Assembly: GCA_032027145.1 (NCBI GenBank)
Contig: JAVSMP010000001.1
Span: forward strand, 2,299,116 to 2,363,115
Length of the DNA stretch: 64,000 bases
Reading direction: 5' to 3'
DNA from: Ignavibacterium sp.
GTDB lineage: Bacteria > Bacteroidota > Ignavibacteria > Ignavibacteriales > Ignavibacteriaceae
The number at the start of each line of letters is the position of its first letter. Within the stretch, counting starts at the first letter, position 1. Shown here piece by piece: positions 9,019 through 22,928 of this stretch. The notes under the pieces were generated by a model that saw only the letters and a list, made by a program, of their open reading frames with translations, was not told where the DNA came from and made no database searches. Made by a program: the position numbers and the translations under genes.

Positions 9019-10173
9019 TTATAAACTACATAATTTTTTTGATGCACTAATCAGCACTTCGTCTTTCTTTGCAAAACAAACCCGGACTATTTTTGAACTG
9101 ATTTTTGTTGAATAAAACGGCGATATTGGAATTACTGCAACTCCGGCTTTTTCAATCAGATGTTTTGAAAAATCCATATCATTCAATTCAGAAATATTTG
9201 AGTAATCCAAAAGTTGAAAATAAGTTCCGTTACATTCGCGGAGCTTAAAATTAGATTCTTTGATTAAATTCCTGAACAAATCCCGTTTCTGTTCGTAGAA
9301 ACTTTTCAAACTTAAAATGTTTGAATCATCTTTTAAAAACTCAGCAATTGCTAATTGAACAGGTGTGTTTACAGCGAACATGATAAACTGATGGATTTTT
9401 CTGAATTCTCTTGTTAGATTTTCTGGCGCACAGCAATAACCAACCTTCCAACCAGTTGTATGGAATGTTTTGCCAAATGATGAGATTACAAAAGTTCTTT
9501 TTGCAAGCTCTTCATTTCTTGTAAAACTTAAATGTTCTTTCCCATCAAATATGATGTGTTCATATACTTCATCGCTGATCAGATAGATATTTTTATTCTT
9601 TACTAATTCAGCAAGAGTAGAAATATCATTATGACTTAGTACAGCTCCAGTTGGATTGTGAGGAGAATTAAACACAATGCACTTGGTTTTCCCGGTAATT
9701 GAAGCAGCTACATTATCCCAGGGAATACTATAATCTTTCTCATTCAATTTAATAGCTATTGGAACACCACCATTTAATTTAATAGCAGGAATGTAGGAAT
9801 CATAAGCAGGTTCAAAAACAATTACTTCGTCTCCTTTTTCAATAAGAGTTGAGAAAGCTGTAAATAAAGCCTGAGTTGCTCCGGCAGTTATTGTGATTTC
9901 TGTATCAGGATTATAAGGTTTACCATATAGATTAAAAATTACTCTTGAAATTTCTTTTCTCAACTCAATAGTGCCGGGCATTGGAGCGTACTGATTGAAC
10001 CCCTTTTTCATAAAGCTGTTAACAAGCTCGATTAATTCATCTGAACAATTAAAATCCGGAAAACCCTGAGACAAGTTTATTGCATTGTGATCATTTGCAA
10101 GTTTTGACATAACCGCAAAAATACTTGTTCCAGTATCCGGCAATTTAGAATTAAATTCTTTTTTCTGATTCAT
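9019..10173 (-). CDS. PLP-dependent aminotransferase, methionine/kynurenine type (YbdL-like)
   Basis: Fold-type I, class I/II aminotransferase of 384 residues. NPTG at 173-176, DEVY at 201-204 and SSFGKTF with the Schiff-base lysine at about K235 are the key PLP features. The N-terminal NLSQGFPDF motif is characteristic of the methionine aminotransferase / kynurenine aminotransferase (YbdL, KAT) subgroup, which acts on methionine, glutamine or aromatic amino acids. It lies between the CDF transporter and the Sel1-repeat gene, so its context does not narrow the substrate. Confidence 0.88.
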   Translation of the reverse strand: MNQKKEFNSKLPDTGTSIFAVMSKLANDHNAINLSQGFPDFNCSDELIELVNSFMKKGFNQYAPMPGTIELRKEISRVIFNLYGKPYNPDTEITITAGATQALFTAFSTLIEKGDEVIVFEPAYDSYIPAIKLNGGVPIAIKLNEKDYSIPWDNVAASITGKTKCIVFNSPHNPTGAVLSHNDISTLAELVKNKNIYLISDEVYEHIIFDGKEHLSFTRNEELAKRTFVISSFGKTFHTTGWKVGYCCAPENLTREFRKIHQFIMFAVNTPVQLAIAEFLKDDSNILSLKSFYEQKRDLFRNLIKESNFKLRECNGTYFQLLDYSNISELNDMDFSKHLIEKAGVAVIPISPFYSTKISSKIVRVCFAKKDEVLISASKKLCSL

Positions 10174-10179
10174 ATTATT

Positions 10180-11751
10180 TTACTCAACTTTAAATCTTTC
10201 AACAGCAGGTCTAAGATTGTCGTAAAGCCTTTTAAGTTGTTGATAAGCAAACTGATTACCTCTCTGCGCTGATTCTCGATAATATTTTACAGCCTCTTGG
10301 ATTGACTTTCTTAAGCCAATTCCATTTTCATAACAATATCCCAATGCAAATTGTGCAAGAAGAGAACCTTTAGATTCAGCTTCCTGCAAAATCTTTATCT
10401 CTTCTGAAAAATCAGCAGTGTTTTTCTGATCTAAAACTTTGGATAAAGCTAATCTTACATTTGCTTCAATACTTTTTAACTTATATGCATAATTCCAAAG
10501 CTGAATACCTTTGTTCTTATCCTGAGCAGTATATTTTCCCGAATAATAATTATAACCAGTTTCGATAATTGCCGGCAGATGATTTTGTTTTGCGGATTTT
10601 TCTAAAAGATTTAAAGCATCCAGATCAGTTAATCTGTTATCATAACCAAGCTTATGTAATCCATACCAAACAAATTGAGCAGTCGGATCATTAAAGCTTA
10701 TACCATTATTAAGAATTGTATAAAAATCTTTTTCACGAATAAGTTTCCAAAGTAAATACGCTGATCTTGGTGAATCAAGTATTGTTGCTCTGATGTAATA
10801 CTCGGCAGCCAACAATAAATTTAGTCCTGTTGAGTTACCAGTTTGATATAATCTGCCTAAAATTGTCAGAGCTTCAGGGCTTCCTGCTTCTGCAATTTTT
10901 GAAATAATGTTCAGATCAATGGTTGATAAATTTTTATAGAAAAAGGAATCTTTTGGAGTTTTTAATGAATCATTTATCAACTTATTATTAATCCGAATTA
11001 AATCAGTAAGTAAAACCTCATCACTAAAACCTCTAACTGTATCTACTTCTGAATCAAAATCAATAAAAACCAAACCAACAGAAGGCTGGATGTTACTTGT
11101 AATTTCTTCATCTTTAGAATTTTTTGATTTTTGATAAGAAAATTTATTTTGAGCTACTGAATCTTTAAACTCGTGTGAAACTTTAGAATCAAGCTCTGCT
11201 AAAACTTCTTTTGCAGGTTCATAACCACCGTCAGCGGATTTCTTTATCCAAAAGTAAGATTTATTCCAATCTCTTCTTACTATCAGGTTATCTGTATATA
11301 GAATACCAACAACATATTGCGCCTGACTCATACCTGCTTCGGCTGCCGACAAAAAATATTCATAAGCAGTAAAAGGATTCCATTCTGTTCCCCAGCCATT
11401 CATGAGCATAATTCCGTAATTATGCATTGCAGCAGTTAGTTTTTGTAAAGCAGCTTTTTGTATCCAATACACAGCGGTTACAGTATCAGCTACAATTCCG
11501 TCTCCGGTTAACAACCGAAGTCCGAGTTCGTGCTGAGCAAGCGGATCGCCGCTATTTGCTAGTTGTACTAGTTTAAATTGCTGTAATAGTTGATAAGATA
11601 AATCTGGCTGATAAAAATATGGATTATTTTTATAGGGTCTGTTCTTTTTGAACGCCAGACTTTTGGTTGAATCCTGACTAAAAGATAATGTATTAAATGA
11701 GTTTAAAAATAAAAGTAAGAGTATCGAACTTAATATTGTTTTATAAGACAC
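10180..11751 (-). CDS. Exported Sel1-repeat protein
   Basis: 523-residue protein with an N-terminal signal peptide (hydrophobic stretch about residues 6-24, ending near LSFSQ) and numerous Sel1/TPR-like helical repeats. Examples are AQHELGLRLLTGDG, ALTILGRLYQTGNS and AQFALGYCYENGIG, all with the A..LG..Y..G.G signature. Such alpha/alpha solenoids mediate protein-protein contacts in the periplasm, and no enzymatic motif is visible. The start is a GTG at 11751 preceded by an AGAGAAA ribosome-binding site. Six bp separate it from the aminotransferase downstream, so the minus-strand genes 8011-11751 probably form one transcript. Confidence 0.82.
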   Translation of the reverse strand: MSYKTILSSILLLLFLNSFNTLSFSQDSTKSLAFKKNRPYKNNPYFYQPDLSYQLLQQFKLVQLANSGDPLAQHELGLRLLTGDGIVADTVTAVYWIQKAALQKLTAAMHNYGIMLMNGWGTEWNPFTAYEYFLSAAEAGMSQAQYVVGILYTDNLIVRRDWNKSYFWIKKSADGGYEPAKEVLAELDSKVSHEFKDSVAQNKFSYQKSKNSKDEEITSNIQPSVGLVFIDFDSEVDTVRGFSDEVLLTDLIRINNKLINDSLKTPKDSFFYKNLSTIDLNIISKIAEAGSPEALTILGRLYQTGNSTGLNLLLAAEYYIRATILDSPRSAYLLWKLIREKDFYTILNNGISFNDPTAQFVWYGLHKLGYDNRLTDLDALNLLEKSAKQNHLPAIIETGYNYYSGKYTAQDKNKGIQLWNYAYKLKSIEANVRLALSKVLDQKNTADFSEEIKILQEAESKGSLLAQFALGYCYENGIGLRKSIQEAVKYYRESAQRGNQFAYQQLKRLYDNLRPAVERFKVE

Positions 11752-15303
<3,552 letters not shown>

Positions 15304-15375
15304 TTTTTAGCTTTTCTTTAATTGCTTCTTTTTTAGTGATTAGCTAATTTTCGCCAACATTTCAGGTATTTTTAA

Positions 15376-15984
15376 TTGAACATTGCAATTTTTGTATCTG
15401 GTAGAGGTTCAAATCTTCAGGCTATTTTAAATGATTCTGAGTTAAAGCAAATTATACGTATAATTGCTGTAGTAAGTGATAAGATAGAATGCAAGGCTTT
15501 TGAAATCGCACGGAAATTTGGGATTGAAACTTATACAATTGGTCAGGGAGATACTAAAATCAGTGCAGAACAATTAACAAAAAAACTATTGGATTTAGAT
15601 GTATCACTTATTGTTTTAGCCGGATACTTAAAATTAATTCCTAATGTTCTTATTGAATCTTTTGCCAACAAGATGATAAATATTCATCCTGCGCTATTAC
15701 CTTCTTTTGGTGGAAAAGGTATGTATGGAATTAATGTTCATAAAGCTGTCTTTAATTCTTCTGCAAAAGTAAGCGGTGCAACAGTGCATCTGGTAGATAG
15801 TACCTTTGATACCGGAAAAATTATTGCTCAGCAATGTGTTGATATTTCTGATGCTTCTTCACCAGAAGAAATAGCAGAAAGAGTACTAACAATTGAACAT
15901 AAAATTTTGCCTGAAGTAATAAAAGCATTTGCGCTAAAAAAAATAAAATTCGGGCCAGAACGAATTGAAATTATAAAAGATTAG
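15376..15984 (+). CDS. purN: Phosphoribosylglycinamide formyltransferase
   Basis: Transfers the formyl group of 10-formyl-tetrahydrofolate to GAR (third step of de novo purine synthesis). The TTG start gives the conserved N-terminus MNIAIFVSGRGSNLQAI. Catalytic Asn-His-Asp elements appear as NIHPALLPSF and VHLVDSTFDTG. The 202-residue length fits. Thirty-two bp separate it from purH, which supplies the later formyl transfer, and folD at 59849 makes precursors of the same cofactor. Confidence 0.95.
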   Translation: MNIAIFVSGRGSNLQAILNDSELKQIIRIIAVVSDKIECKAFEIARKFGIETYTIGQGDTKISAEQLTKKLLDLDVSLIVLAGYLKLIPNVLIESFANKMINIHPALLPSFGGKGMYGINVHKAVFNSSAKVSGATVHLVDSTFDTGKIIAQQCVDISDASSPEEIAERVLTIEHKILPEVIKAFALKKIKFGPERIEIIKD

Positions 15985-16016
15985 AAAATTTATTTTCTAT
16001 TCATAAGGAAATTGAA

Positions 16017-17534
16017 TTGAAAAAACATGCCTTAATCAGCGTTTCAGATAAAACTAAAATCATTGATTTTGCTGCTGTCTTAATTAAAAACGGATATGAA
16101 ATTATCGCTACGGGTAATACAGCAAAGCTTCTTAAGGAAAATAATTTAACCGTAACAGAAATAAGTTCTTTAACTGGTTTTCCTGAAATATTTGACGGCA
16201 GAGTAAAAACTCTTCATCCAAAAATTTTTGGTGGGATTTTATTTAGAAGAGATAATGATTCTGATATTGCACAGGCAAATGTAAATCAAATTTTTCCAAT
16301 AGATATAATCTGTGTTAATCTTTATCCGTTTGTAAAAACCATTACAAAACCTGATTCAACTTTAGAAGAGATTATAGAGAATATAGATATCGGAGGACCA
16401 AGTCTTGTGAGAGCCTCTGCAAAGAATTATAAATATGTTTCTATCTTGACTAATCCGGAGCAATATGATTCATTTCTTGATGAATTAAATAAAGGCGAAG
16501 TATCTGAAAGCACTCGCAAAAAATTAGCTGTAGAAGCTTTTTCTTATACCTCAAATTATGATACACATATTGCTAATTATCTTGAAAAAAAGTTTGAAGA
16601 ACCGCCTTCATATTTAAGAATTAATGAAAAAATAAATTACACTCTGAGATACGGAGAGAATCCACATCAGTCAGCTTCGGTTTATGGCTGCTTTAACGAT
16701 TACTTTGAAGTTTTTCACGGCAAAGAGATATCTTATAACAATATTTTAGATCTCGTTTCCGCAGTTGAATTGTGTGAAGATCTTGGAGGAATATCCTGTA
16801 CAATAATCAAACATAACAATCCTGCAGGTGCTGCAACAGCAAGCAGTAATCTTGATGCTTATAATCGCGCATTGAAATGTGATCCGGTTTCTTCTTTTGG
16901 CGGTATCGTTGCATTTAATCGTGAAGTTGATGTTGAAACTGCAGAAGAGTTAAATAAAATATTTTTGGAAATAGTATGTGCTCCGTCATTTAGCAGCAAA
17001 GCATTAGATTTGTTGAAAAAGAAAAAAGACAGAAGACTGGTTATTAAGAAAAAAAATATTTTGAATAGTTCAAAATCTTTCAGATCTATTCCTGGTGGTG
17101 TGCTTGCTCAGGATTCGGATACTATTTCGCTTAATGAATCAGAGTTAAAATTTGTTACAGATAAAAAACCATCTGAATCAGAGTTGGAAGACTTAAAATT
17201 TGCATGGAAGGTAGCAAAACACACTAAATCTAATGCGATAGTTTATGTTAAAAATAATTCAACATTAGGAGTTGGTGCTGGTCAGATGTCAAGAATAGAT
17301 TCAGCTAAGATTGCAGTGATGAAAGCAAAAGAACATGGACTTGACTTGACCGGATCGGTTGCAGCTTCTGATGCATTCTTTCCATTTGCAGATGGTCTAT
17401 TGGAGATAATAAAATGTGGTGCGGTTTCAGTTATTCAGCCAGGAGGCTCTGTAAGAGATCAGGAAGTAATTGATGCAGCAAATAAAAGTAATATTTCAAT
17501 GGTATTTACAGGTATAAGGCACTTTAAACATTAA
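16017..17534 (+). CDS. purH: Bifunctional AICAR transformylase / IMP cyclohydrolase
   Basis: Catalyses the last two steps to IMP. The N-terminal MGS-fold cyclohydrolase domain (about 1-130) contains GRVKTLHPKIFGGIL, and the C-terminal transformylase domain has K265-H266 in IKHNNPAGAA and the PGGSVRDQEVIDAA signature near the end. The TTG start at 16017 has an AAGGAAA ribosome-binding site. It is somewhat shorter (505) than some homologues but complete. The next gene, mreB, starts 8 bp after the stop. Confidence 0.96.
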   Translation: MKKHALISVSDKTKIIDFAAVLIKNGYEIIATGNTAKLLKENNLTVTEISSLTGFPEIFDGRVKTLHPKIFGGILFRRDNDSDIAQANVNQIFPIDIICVNLYPFVKTITKPDSTLEEIIENIDIGGPSLVRASAKNYKYVSILTNPEQYDSFLDELNKGEVSESTRKKLAVEAFSYTSNYDTHIANYLEKKFEEPPSYLRINEKINYTLRYGENPHQSASVYGCFNDYFEVFHGKEISYNNILDLVSAVELCEDLGGISCTIIKHNNPAGAATASSNLDAYNRALKCDPVSSFGGIVAFNREVDVETAEELNKIFLEIVCAPSFSSKALDLLKKKKDRRLVIKKKNILNSSKSFRSIPGGVLAQDSDTISLNESELKFVTDKKPSESELEDLKFAWKVAKHTKSNAIVYVKNNSTLGVGAGQMSRIDSAKIAVMKAKEHGLDLTGSVAASDAFFPFADGLLEIIKCGAVSVIQPGGSVRDQEVIDAANKSNISMVFTGIRHFKH

Positions 17535-17542
17535 GAGGAACA

Positions 17543-18571
17543 ATGGGTATATTCGATCTTTTTTCAAACGACATTGCAATTGATTTAGGTACTGCCAATA
17601 CTCTTATCTATGTAAAAGGAAAAGGTATTGTTCTAAATGAACCTTCGATTGTAGCATTTGATAAAAATTCTAAACGCATTATTGCACTTGGCAATAAAGC
17701 TAAAGAAATGCAGGGCAGAGAACATAAAGAAATAAAAGTAACACGTCCTATGCGCGATGGAGTAATTGCAGATTTTGAAATTGCTGAAGGTATGATAAGA
17801 GCATTTATAAAACGAGTGCGCGGCGGCAGTGCAATGGCAAGCCGTAGAGTTATTGTTGCTGTTCCAAGCGGAGTAACAGAAGTTGAAAAAAGAGCGGTTA
17901 GAGACAGCGCTGAGCATGCCGGTGCTAAAGAAGTCCATTTGATGGCTGAACCTATGGCGGCTGCAATTGGAATTGGTATTGATGTTGAAGCACCTGTTGG
18001 AAATATGATAATTGATGTAGGCGGCGGAACTACCGAAATTGCAGTGATCGCATTATCTGGTATTGTTAATGAAGAATCTATACGTGTTGCAGGCGATGAA
18101 ATGAATTATGCTATAATGCAATTCTTCAAAAAAAATCATAATATTTTAATCGGTGAAAGAACTGCCGAAGCTATTAAATGTGAAGTAGGCTCTGCAGTTC
18201 CACTTAAAGAAGAGATAACAATACAAGTTAAAGGCAGAGACCTGGTCGGAGGAATTCCAAAAACAACTGAAGTCAGTTCTGTTGAGATCAGAGAAGCATT
18301 AAATGAATCAGTTGTGCAAATAGTTGATGCAGTAAGACAGACTCTTGAGAGAACACCGCCGGAACTTTCTGCAGATATTTTGGATCGCGGTGTTATGATA
18401 ACCGGCGGAGGTGCATTACTAAAAGGATTGGATGAAAGAATAAGAATGGAAACAAATTTGCCTGTTCATATATCTGAAGATCCGTTAACGGCTGTTGTTA
18501 GAGGTGCAGGAAAAGTAATTGATAATTTAAGTCAGTTTTCTAAGGTATTAATCCGTAACCGAAGATATTAA
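17543..18571 (+). CDS. mreB: Rod shape-determining actin homologue MreB
   Basis: Forms membrane-associated filaments that guide the elongasome. Actin-fold ATPase motifs are all present: DLGTANTLIY (phosphate 1) near residue 12, DVGGGTTEIAV (phosphate 2) near 158, and GGGALLKGL (adenosine) near 289. The 342-residue length is typical. First gene of a contiguous mreB-mreC-mreD-mrdA-rodA operon with overlaps or single-base junctions, so the cell is expected to be rod-shaped. Confidence 0.97.
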   Translation: MGIFDLFSNDIAIDLGTANTLIYVKGKGIVLNEPSIVAFDKNSKRIIALGNKAKEMQGREHKEIKVTRPMRDGVIADFEIAEGMIRAFIKRVRGGSAMASRRVIVAVPSGVTEVEKRAVRDSAEHAGAKEVHLMAEPMAAAIGIGIDVEAPVGNMIIDVGGGTTEIAVIALSGIVNEESIRVAGDEMNYAIMQFFKKNHNILIGERTAEAIKCEVGSAVPLKEEITIQVKGRDLVGGIPKTTEVSSVEIREALNESVVQIVDAVRQTLERTPPELSADILDRGVMITGGGALLKGLDERIRMETNLPVHISEDPLTAVVRGAGKVIDNLSQFSKVLIRNRRY

Positions 18572-19404
18572 TGATCAGATTTTTTTCTTCAGCATGGGAA
18601 AAGTTTAAAGAATACATTGTACTTGTCGTTTTAATAATAATCAGCTTAGTATTACTCTCGCAAAATAATTCACAGGGAATTCAAAAAGTCCGTGCAGTTG
18701 CGTTTGGTTCTTTCGCAACAGTTACTTCAATCTTTTCAGATATTTTTAACATTAGTAATCTTAAGAATGAAAATGAAGAATTAAGACGTACTAATGCAGA
18801 GATAATGCTGCAGCTTAGCAAACTGAGAGAATCTGCAATTGTTAATGAAGATCTTAAAGGGTTACTTGCCTTTAAAGATTCAACTAATTATCCGCTTATA
18901 TCTGCTTCCATCATTTCCAAATCATTATCCAGATCACAGGGAACAGTTACTCTTAATGTTGGTAAATCCAGCAATGTAAAAACTGGTATGCCGGTTGTTA
19001 CCGATAAGGGAATAGCAGGTATTGTATATTCAGTCTCTGATAATTATTCAATAGCAAGAACACTTAATAATGTTGATCTTAGTCTAACAGTAAAATGTGA
19101 AAGAACACGCGAAAATGCAGTGATGAAATGGATCGGTGATAGACTTGTGATGATAAATGTGCCCAAAACATACGGATTAAAAAAAGGTGACAGAGTTGTA
19201 ACTTCTGAGATAAGTTCTATAGTTCCGGTTCCGATTCCTGTTGGTGTTGTTGCTGAAATTGGTAATCTTGAAATGGGAATATTTAATGAGGTTACAATTA
19301 AACCCTTTGTTGATTTTCAGAAAGTTGAAAATGTTTTTGTACTTGGCTTGGTAAAAGACAAAGAGATTGATGATATACAATTTAACTTTTTAAACAAGAG
19401 ATGA
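18571..19404 (+). CDS. mreC: Rod shape-determining protein MreC
   Basis: Bitopic periplasmic protein that activates PBP2. It has one N-terminal membrane helix (about 14-30), a coiled coil (about 60-90, with heptads in NLKNENEELRRTNAEIM), and the double beta-barrel MreC domain (about 100-265) with GMPVVTDKGIAGIV. Start and the mreB stop share one base; its stop overlaps mreD by 4 bp. Confidence 0.94.
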   Translation: MIRFFSSAWEKFKEYIVLVVLIIISLVLLSQNNSQGIQKVRAVAFGSFATVTSIFSDIFNISNLKNENEELRRTNAEIMLQLSKLRESAIVNEDLKGLLAFKDSTNYPLISASIISKSLSRSQGTVTLNVGKSSNVKTGMPVVTDKGIAGIVYSVSDNYSIARTLNNVDLSLTVKCERTRENAVMKWIGDRLVMINVPKTYGLKKGDRVVTSEISSIVPVPIPVGVVAEIGNLEMGIFNEVTIKPFVDFQKVENVFVLGLVKDKEIDDIQFNFLNKR

Positions 19405-19892
19405 TTAAACCCGCGTATATATTATCCTTTATCCTGTTTTTCCCTTTACTGCTTATTCAAACAACAGTAGTTCCTTTAATAGCTATTGATATCATTATTC
19501 CTGATTTGATCATAATAGTATTAGTTTATTATGCGATTACACAAGGGCAGATATATGGAACAGTTTTAGGGTTTATTTATGGTTTTTTATTTGATATTAT
19601 CACCGGAAGTCTTTTAGGAAGTACTATGATAGCTAAAACTATTGCAGGGTTTACAGCTGGTTATTTTTCATCAGAAAATAAAAGAGATCAATATCTGATT
19701 TCCTATAATTTTGCTTTAATCGTTTTATTAGCTTCACTTATCGACTCAACAATCAGTGCTTTTTTTTCGTCAGTTAGTTTTACCACCAATATTTTTATTC
19801 TGTTTATTCAATATGCCTTATTTCCTGCATTATATACTTCGTCAATTGCACTACTTGGTATGATCTTTTATCCTAAAAGGAGATTATTTTGA
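19401..19892 (+). CDS. mreD: Rod shape-determining protein MreD
   Basis: Small polytopic membrane protein (163 residues, about five helices) of the elongasome. Sequence conservation in MreD is low; the assignment rests on size, hydrophobicity, the FGFLFDIITGSLLG-type motif in the middle, and position between mreC and mrdA. It overlaps both neighbours by 4 bp. Confidence 0.88.
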   Translation: MIKPAYILSFILFFPLLLIQTTVVPLIAIDIIIPDLIIIVLVYYAITQGQIYGTVLGFIYGFLFDIITGSLLGSTMIAKTIAGFTAGYFSSENKRDQYLISYNFALIVLLASLIDSTISAFFSSVSFTTNIFILFIQYALFPALYTSSIALLGMIFYPKRRLF

Positions 19893-21703
19893 AATCCGTA
19901 AACTTTGCATCAATTAACAGACGAAGTTTTATAAGTGGTTTTTTAATCATCGTCTTTGCAGTTATTTCTTTCAGATTATTTCAAATGCAGATATTAGACC
20001 GGCAGTCGTATGAAGAAAAGTCAGCAGATAATAGCATAAAAGCCATCGAACAAATACCTTTCCGTGGTGTTTTTTATGACAGAAATTTGAAAGTAATGGT
20101 TGATAATATTCCAGCTTATACTCTGCGTATAACACCTGCAGATTATGACACAACACTTAATCAGATGATTGATAAAATACTCGGAGTCAATTCCGGTTAT
20201 GTTTCATTAATTTTAAAAAAGAATAAAGTTTATTCTAAATTTATTCCCATAAGAATTAAAAGAGGTGTTAGCTTTGAGGTAGTTTCGTGGTACGAAGAAA
20301 ACAAAGAGTATTTACCCGGAGTGGATTATATTGTTGAGATGCAGAGGGGTTATCCATTTGGAATCATGGCTTCACATTCATTTGGTTATACAAAAGAAAT
20401 TTCACCACAGCAATTAAAAAGTGAAAAAGATTATTATGCTCCTGGTGATTATGTCGGACATAACGGAATTGAAAAACAATATGAAAAAGATCTAAGAGGT
20501 ACTAAGGGATTTAATTATGTGCTGGTAAATTCTAACAGAAAAGAAATAGGCAAGTACAAGGATGGAACAGCAGATAAAAATTCAATCAAGGGTAAAGACC
20601 TGGTTCTTTCATTTGATGCTGATGTTCAAAAAGTAGCTGAAGAACAGATGCTTGGCAAAAGAGGGGCTGTTGTTGCTATTGAACCGGGTACTGGTGAAAT
20701 CTTAGCTATTTTAAGCGCACCTGATTATGATTTAAACCAATTCTCTTATGTTACTTCTAAAGAATTTCTTCAGGAACTTTATAATGATCCTGATAAGCCA
20801 TCTTTTAACAGAGCTACAATGTCTCTTAAACCGCCCGGCTCTACTTTTAAGATGCTTGCTGCTATAGCTGCGTTGGATTTAGGTATTATCACTCCGCAAA
20901 CAACTTTTTACTGCGGCGGTGGTTTTACATTTGGCAGATTCTTCAAATGTCACGGTTCACACGGTTCTGTGAATGTTATCCATGCGATTGAAAAATCTTG
21001 TAATTCTTTTTTTTACCAGCTCATTTATAAGATTGGATTGGATAAATGGAAAGAGTATGCATTAAAATTTGGGTTCTCTCAGAAAACTGGAATTGATATA
21101 GGTGAAGAAGCTGCGGGTTTTATACCAGGCGAAGATTATTATATAAAATTGTATGGAGAAAAGTGGCCTCGTAGTATAATGGCAAGCCTTGGAATAGGGC
21201 AGGGAGAAGTTAGTGTTACTCCTTTACAATTGGCAAAGTATGTTGCACTTATTGCAAATGATGGTAAATCATTTCAGCCTCACATTGTTAAAGGTTATTT
21301 GGATGATCAGACAAAAAAAATTATACCTTACAAATTTCCGGAAATAAATACAGGAGTAAAAAAAGAAGTTTTTGATATTGTAAAAGAAGGTATGTTCTTA
21401 GTTGTTAATGGTTCTGGTACGGCAACACATATAAGGATGTCTGATATTCATATATCAGGTAAAACTGGCACTGCACAAAATCCACATGGTAAAGATCATG
21501 CTTTATTTGTAGGATTTGCACCTTCAGAAAATCCTAAGATTGCAGTTGCAGTTGTGGTAGAAAACGTTGGTTTTGGCGGCACACATGCTGCTCCGATTGC
21601 TAAAGCTCTGATTGAGACTTATTTAAAAAAGAAATCAAATGATATTAAATCTGATGGTTTAAAGAAGAATCAAACTATTGCCGGAGTTAATATTGAGAAT
21701 TGA
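19889..21703 (+). CDS. mrdA: Penicillin-binding protein 2 (elongasome transpeptidase)
   Basis: Class B PBP (604 residues) that cross-links peptidoglycan during elongation. It has an N-terminal membrane anchor (about 12-32), a pedestal/dimerisation domain starting with RGVFYDRN, and a transpeptidase domain with SxxK at S318-T-F-K321, an SCN motif (KSCNSFF), and KTGTAQNP. The TTG start at 19889 is supported by a strong AAGGAGA ribosome-binding site. Fits the mre operon context. Confidence 0.95.
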   Translation: MKSVNFASINRRSFISGFLIIVFAVISFRLFQMQILDRQSYEEKSADNSIKAIEQIPFRGVFYDRNLKVMVDNIPAYTLRITPADYDTTLNQMIDKILGVNSGYVSLILKKNKVYSKFIPIRIKRGVSFEVVSWYEENKEYLPGVDYIVEMQRGYPFGIMASHSFGYTKEISPQQLKSEKDYYAPGDYVGHNGIEKQYEKDLRGTKGFNYVLVNSNRKEIGKYKDGTADKNSIKGKDLVLSFDADVQKVAEEQMLGKRGAVVAIEPGTGEILAILSAPDYDLNQFSYVTSKEFLQELYNDPDKPSFNRATMSLKPPGSTFKMLAAIAALDLGIITPQTTFYCGGGFTFGRFFKCHGSHGSVNVIHAIEKSCNSFFYQLIYKIGLDKWKEYALKFGFSQKTGIDIGEEAAGFIPGEDYYIKLYGEKWPRSIMASLGIGQGEVSVTPLQLAKYVALIANDGKSFQPHIVKGYLDDQTKKIIPYKFPEINTGVKKEVFDIVKEGMFLVVNGSGTATHIRMSDIHISGKTGTAQNPHGKDHALFVGFAPSENPKIAVAVVVENVGFGGTHAAPIAKALIETYLKKKSNDIKSDGLKKNQTIAGVNIEN

Positions 21704-22922
21704 TTATAAGCTAAGTGATAAATTTGATTTCGGATTATTTATTCCTGTAATCATCTTGTTTCTTGTTGGATTAACTGCTATTTACAGTTCAACATTTAAT
21801 CATCCGACAATGAGTGGAAATTTTAACAGGCAATTGATTTTTGGCATCGCTGCATTTATTATTTTCTTTATCACTTATTCTGTTCCTTCAAATACTTTTA
21901 GAATGATTGCAATCCCAACCTATCTTTTATCACTTTTACTTTTATTGATTGTTTTAGTTGTGGGTAGAAAAACATCTGGTGCCAGAAGCTGGCTGGATAT
22001 CGGACCATTAGGCTTTCAACCTTCGGAATTAGCTAAATTAGGTACCATACTTGTTTTATCTTTGTTCTTGAGCAGAAAAAATACTGACATAGAATCCTTT
22101 AAAGATATCGTTCTTGCTCTTTGTATTGGCTTTATACCGGTTATGATGATATTACTTGAACCTGATATGGGAACAGCAATTGTTTTTGTAGGGCTTATAC
22201 TTCTGCTTATTTTCTGGAAAGGCATATCTGTCTTTGGTTTATTTATTGTGTTATCGCCGGGCTTTGTTGCTATATCAGCATTATTTGGATTTTATTATTT
22301 CCTTGGTGCTTTGGTTTTAACATTAATCGTTCTATTACTTTTCCGTAAAGATATATTTTTTAGCGGATCAATATTTGCGTTAAATCTTGCTTCAGGATTT
22401 TTTGCTGATTACTTATATCATGCTTTAAGTCCTCATCAGCAGAAGCGAATACAATCATTTATTGATCCTAATATGGATCCGCTCGGTGCAGGATACAACA
22501 CTATACAAGCTAAAGTTGCTATCGGAAGCGGTGGATTATTTGGCAAAGGATTTCTACAGGGTAATCAGACTCAGCTCCAATACATTCCTGAGCAGTGGAC
22601 TGACTTTATTTATTGTGTAATTGGTGAAGAGTTTGGTTTTATTGGTTCTATGATAGTTCTTATTTTGTTTTTTTACTTATTTCTTAAAATTCTGAAAATT
22701 GCATCTACAACAAAAGATGAGTTTTTAAGTTTAACAATTATTGGAATACTATCAGTTTATTTCATCCATTTTTTAATCAATGTTGGAATGGTTGTCGGAA
22801 TATTACCAGTTATTGGAATCCCGCTGCCTTTTGTTAGTTATGGAGGCAGTTCTCTTTTAGTAAATATGTTTATGCTCGGTATGATCGCTAATATATTCAG
22901 AAGCAGAAAAAACTTTACATAA
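21693..22922 (+). CDS. rodA: Rod-shape SEDS peptidoglycan glycosyltransferase RodA
   Basis: Polytopic SEDS-family polymerase acting with PBP2. Motifs include GRKTSGARSWLDIG, FQPSELAKLG, EPDMGTAIVF, and the C-terminal PFVSYGGSSLLVN signature. I prefer TTG 21693, which lies 6 bp after GGAG (21683-21686); an in-frame TTG at 21678 would add five residues. Either start overlaps the mrdA stop. There are about ten hydrophobic segments. Confidence 0.94.
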   Translation: MRIDYKLSDKFDFGLFIPVIILFLVGLTAIYSSTFNHPTMSGNFNRQLIFGIAAFIIFFITYSVPSNTFRMIAIPTYLLSLLLLLIVLVVGRKTSGARSWLDIGPLGFQPSELAKLGTILVLSLFLSRKNTDIESFKDIVLALCIGFIPVMMILLEPDMGTAIVFVGLILLLIFWKGISVFGLFIVLSPGFVAISALFGFYYFLGALVLTLIVLLLFRKDIFFSGSIFALNLASGFFADYLYHALSPHQQKRIQSFIDPNMDPLGAGYNTIQAKVAIGSGGLFGKGFLQGNQTQLQYIPEQWTDFIYCVIGEEFGFIGSMIVLILFFYLFLKILKIASTTKDEFLSLTIIGILSVYFIHFLINVGMVVGILPVIGIPLPFVSYGGSSLLVNMFMLGMIANIFRSRKNFT

Positions 22923-22928
22923 AAATTT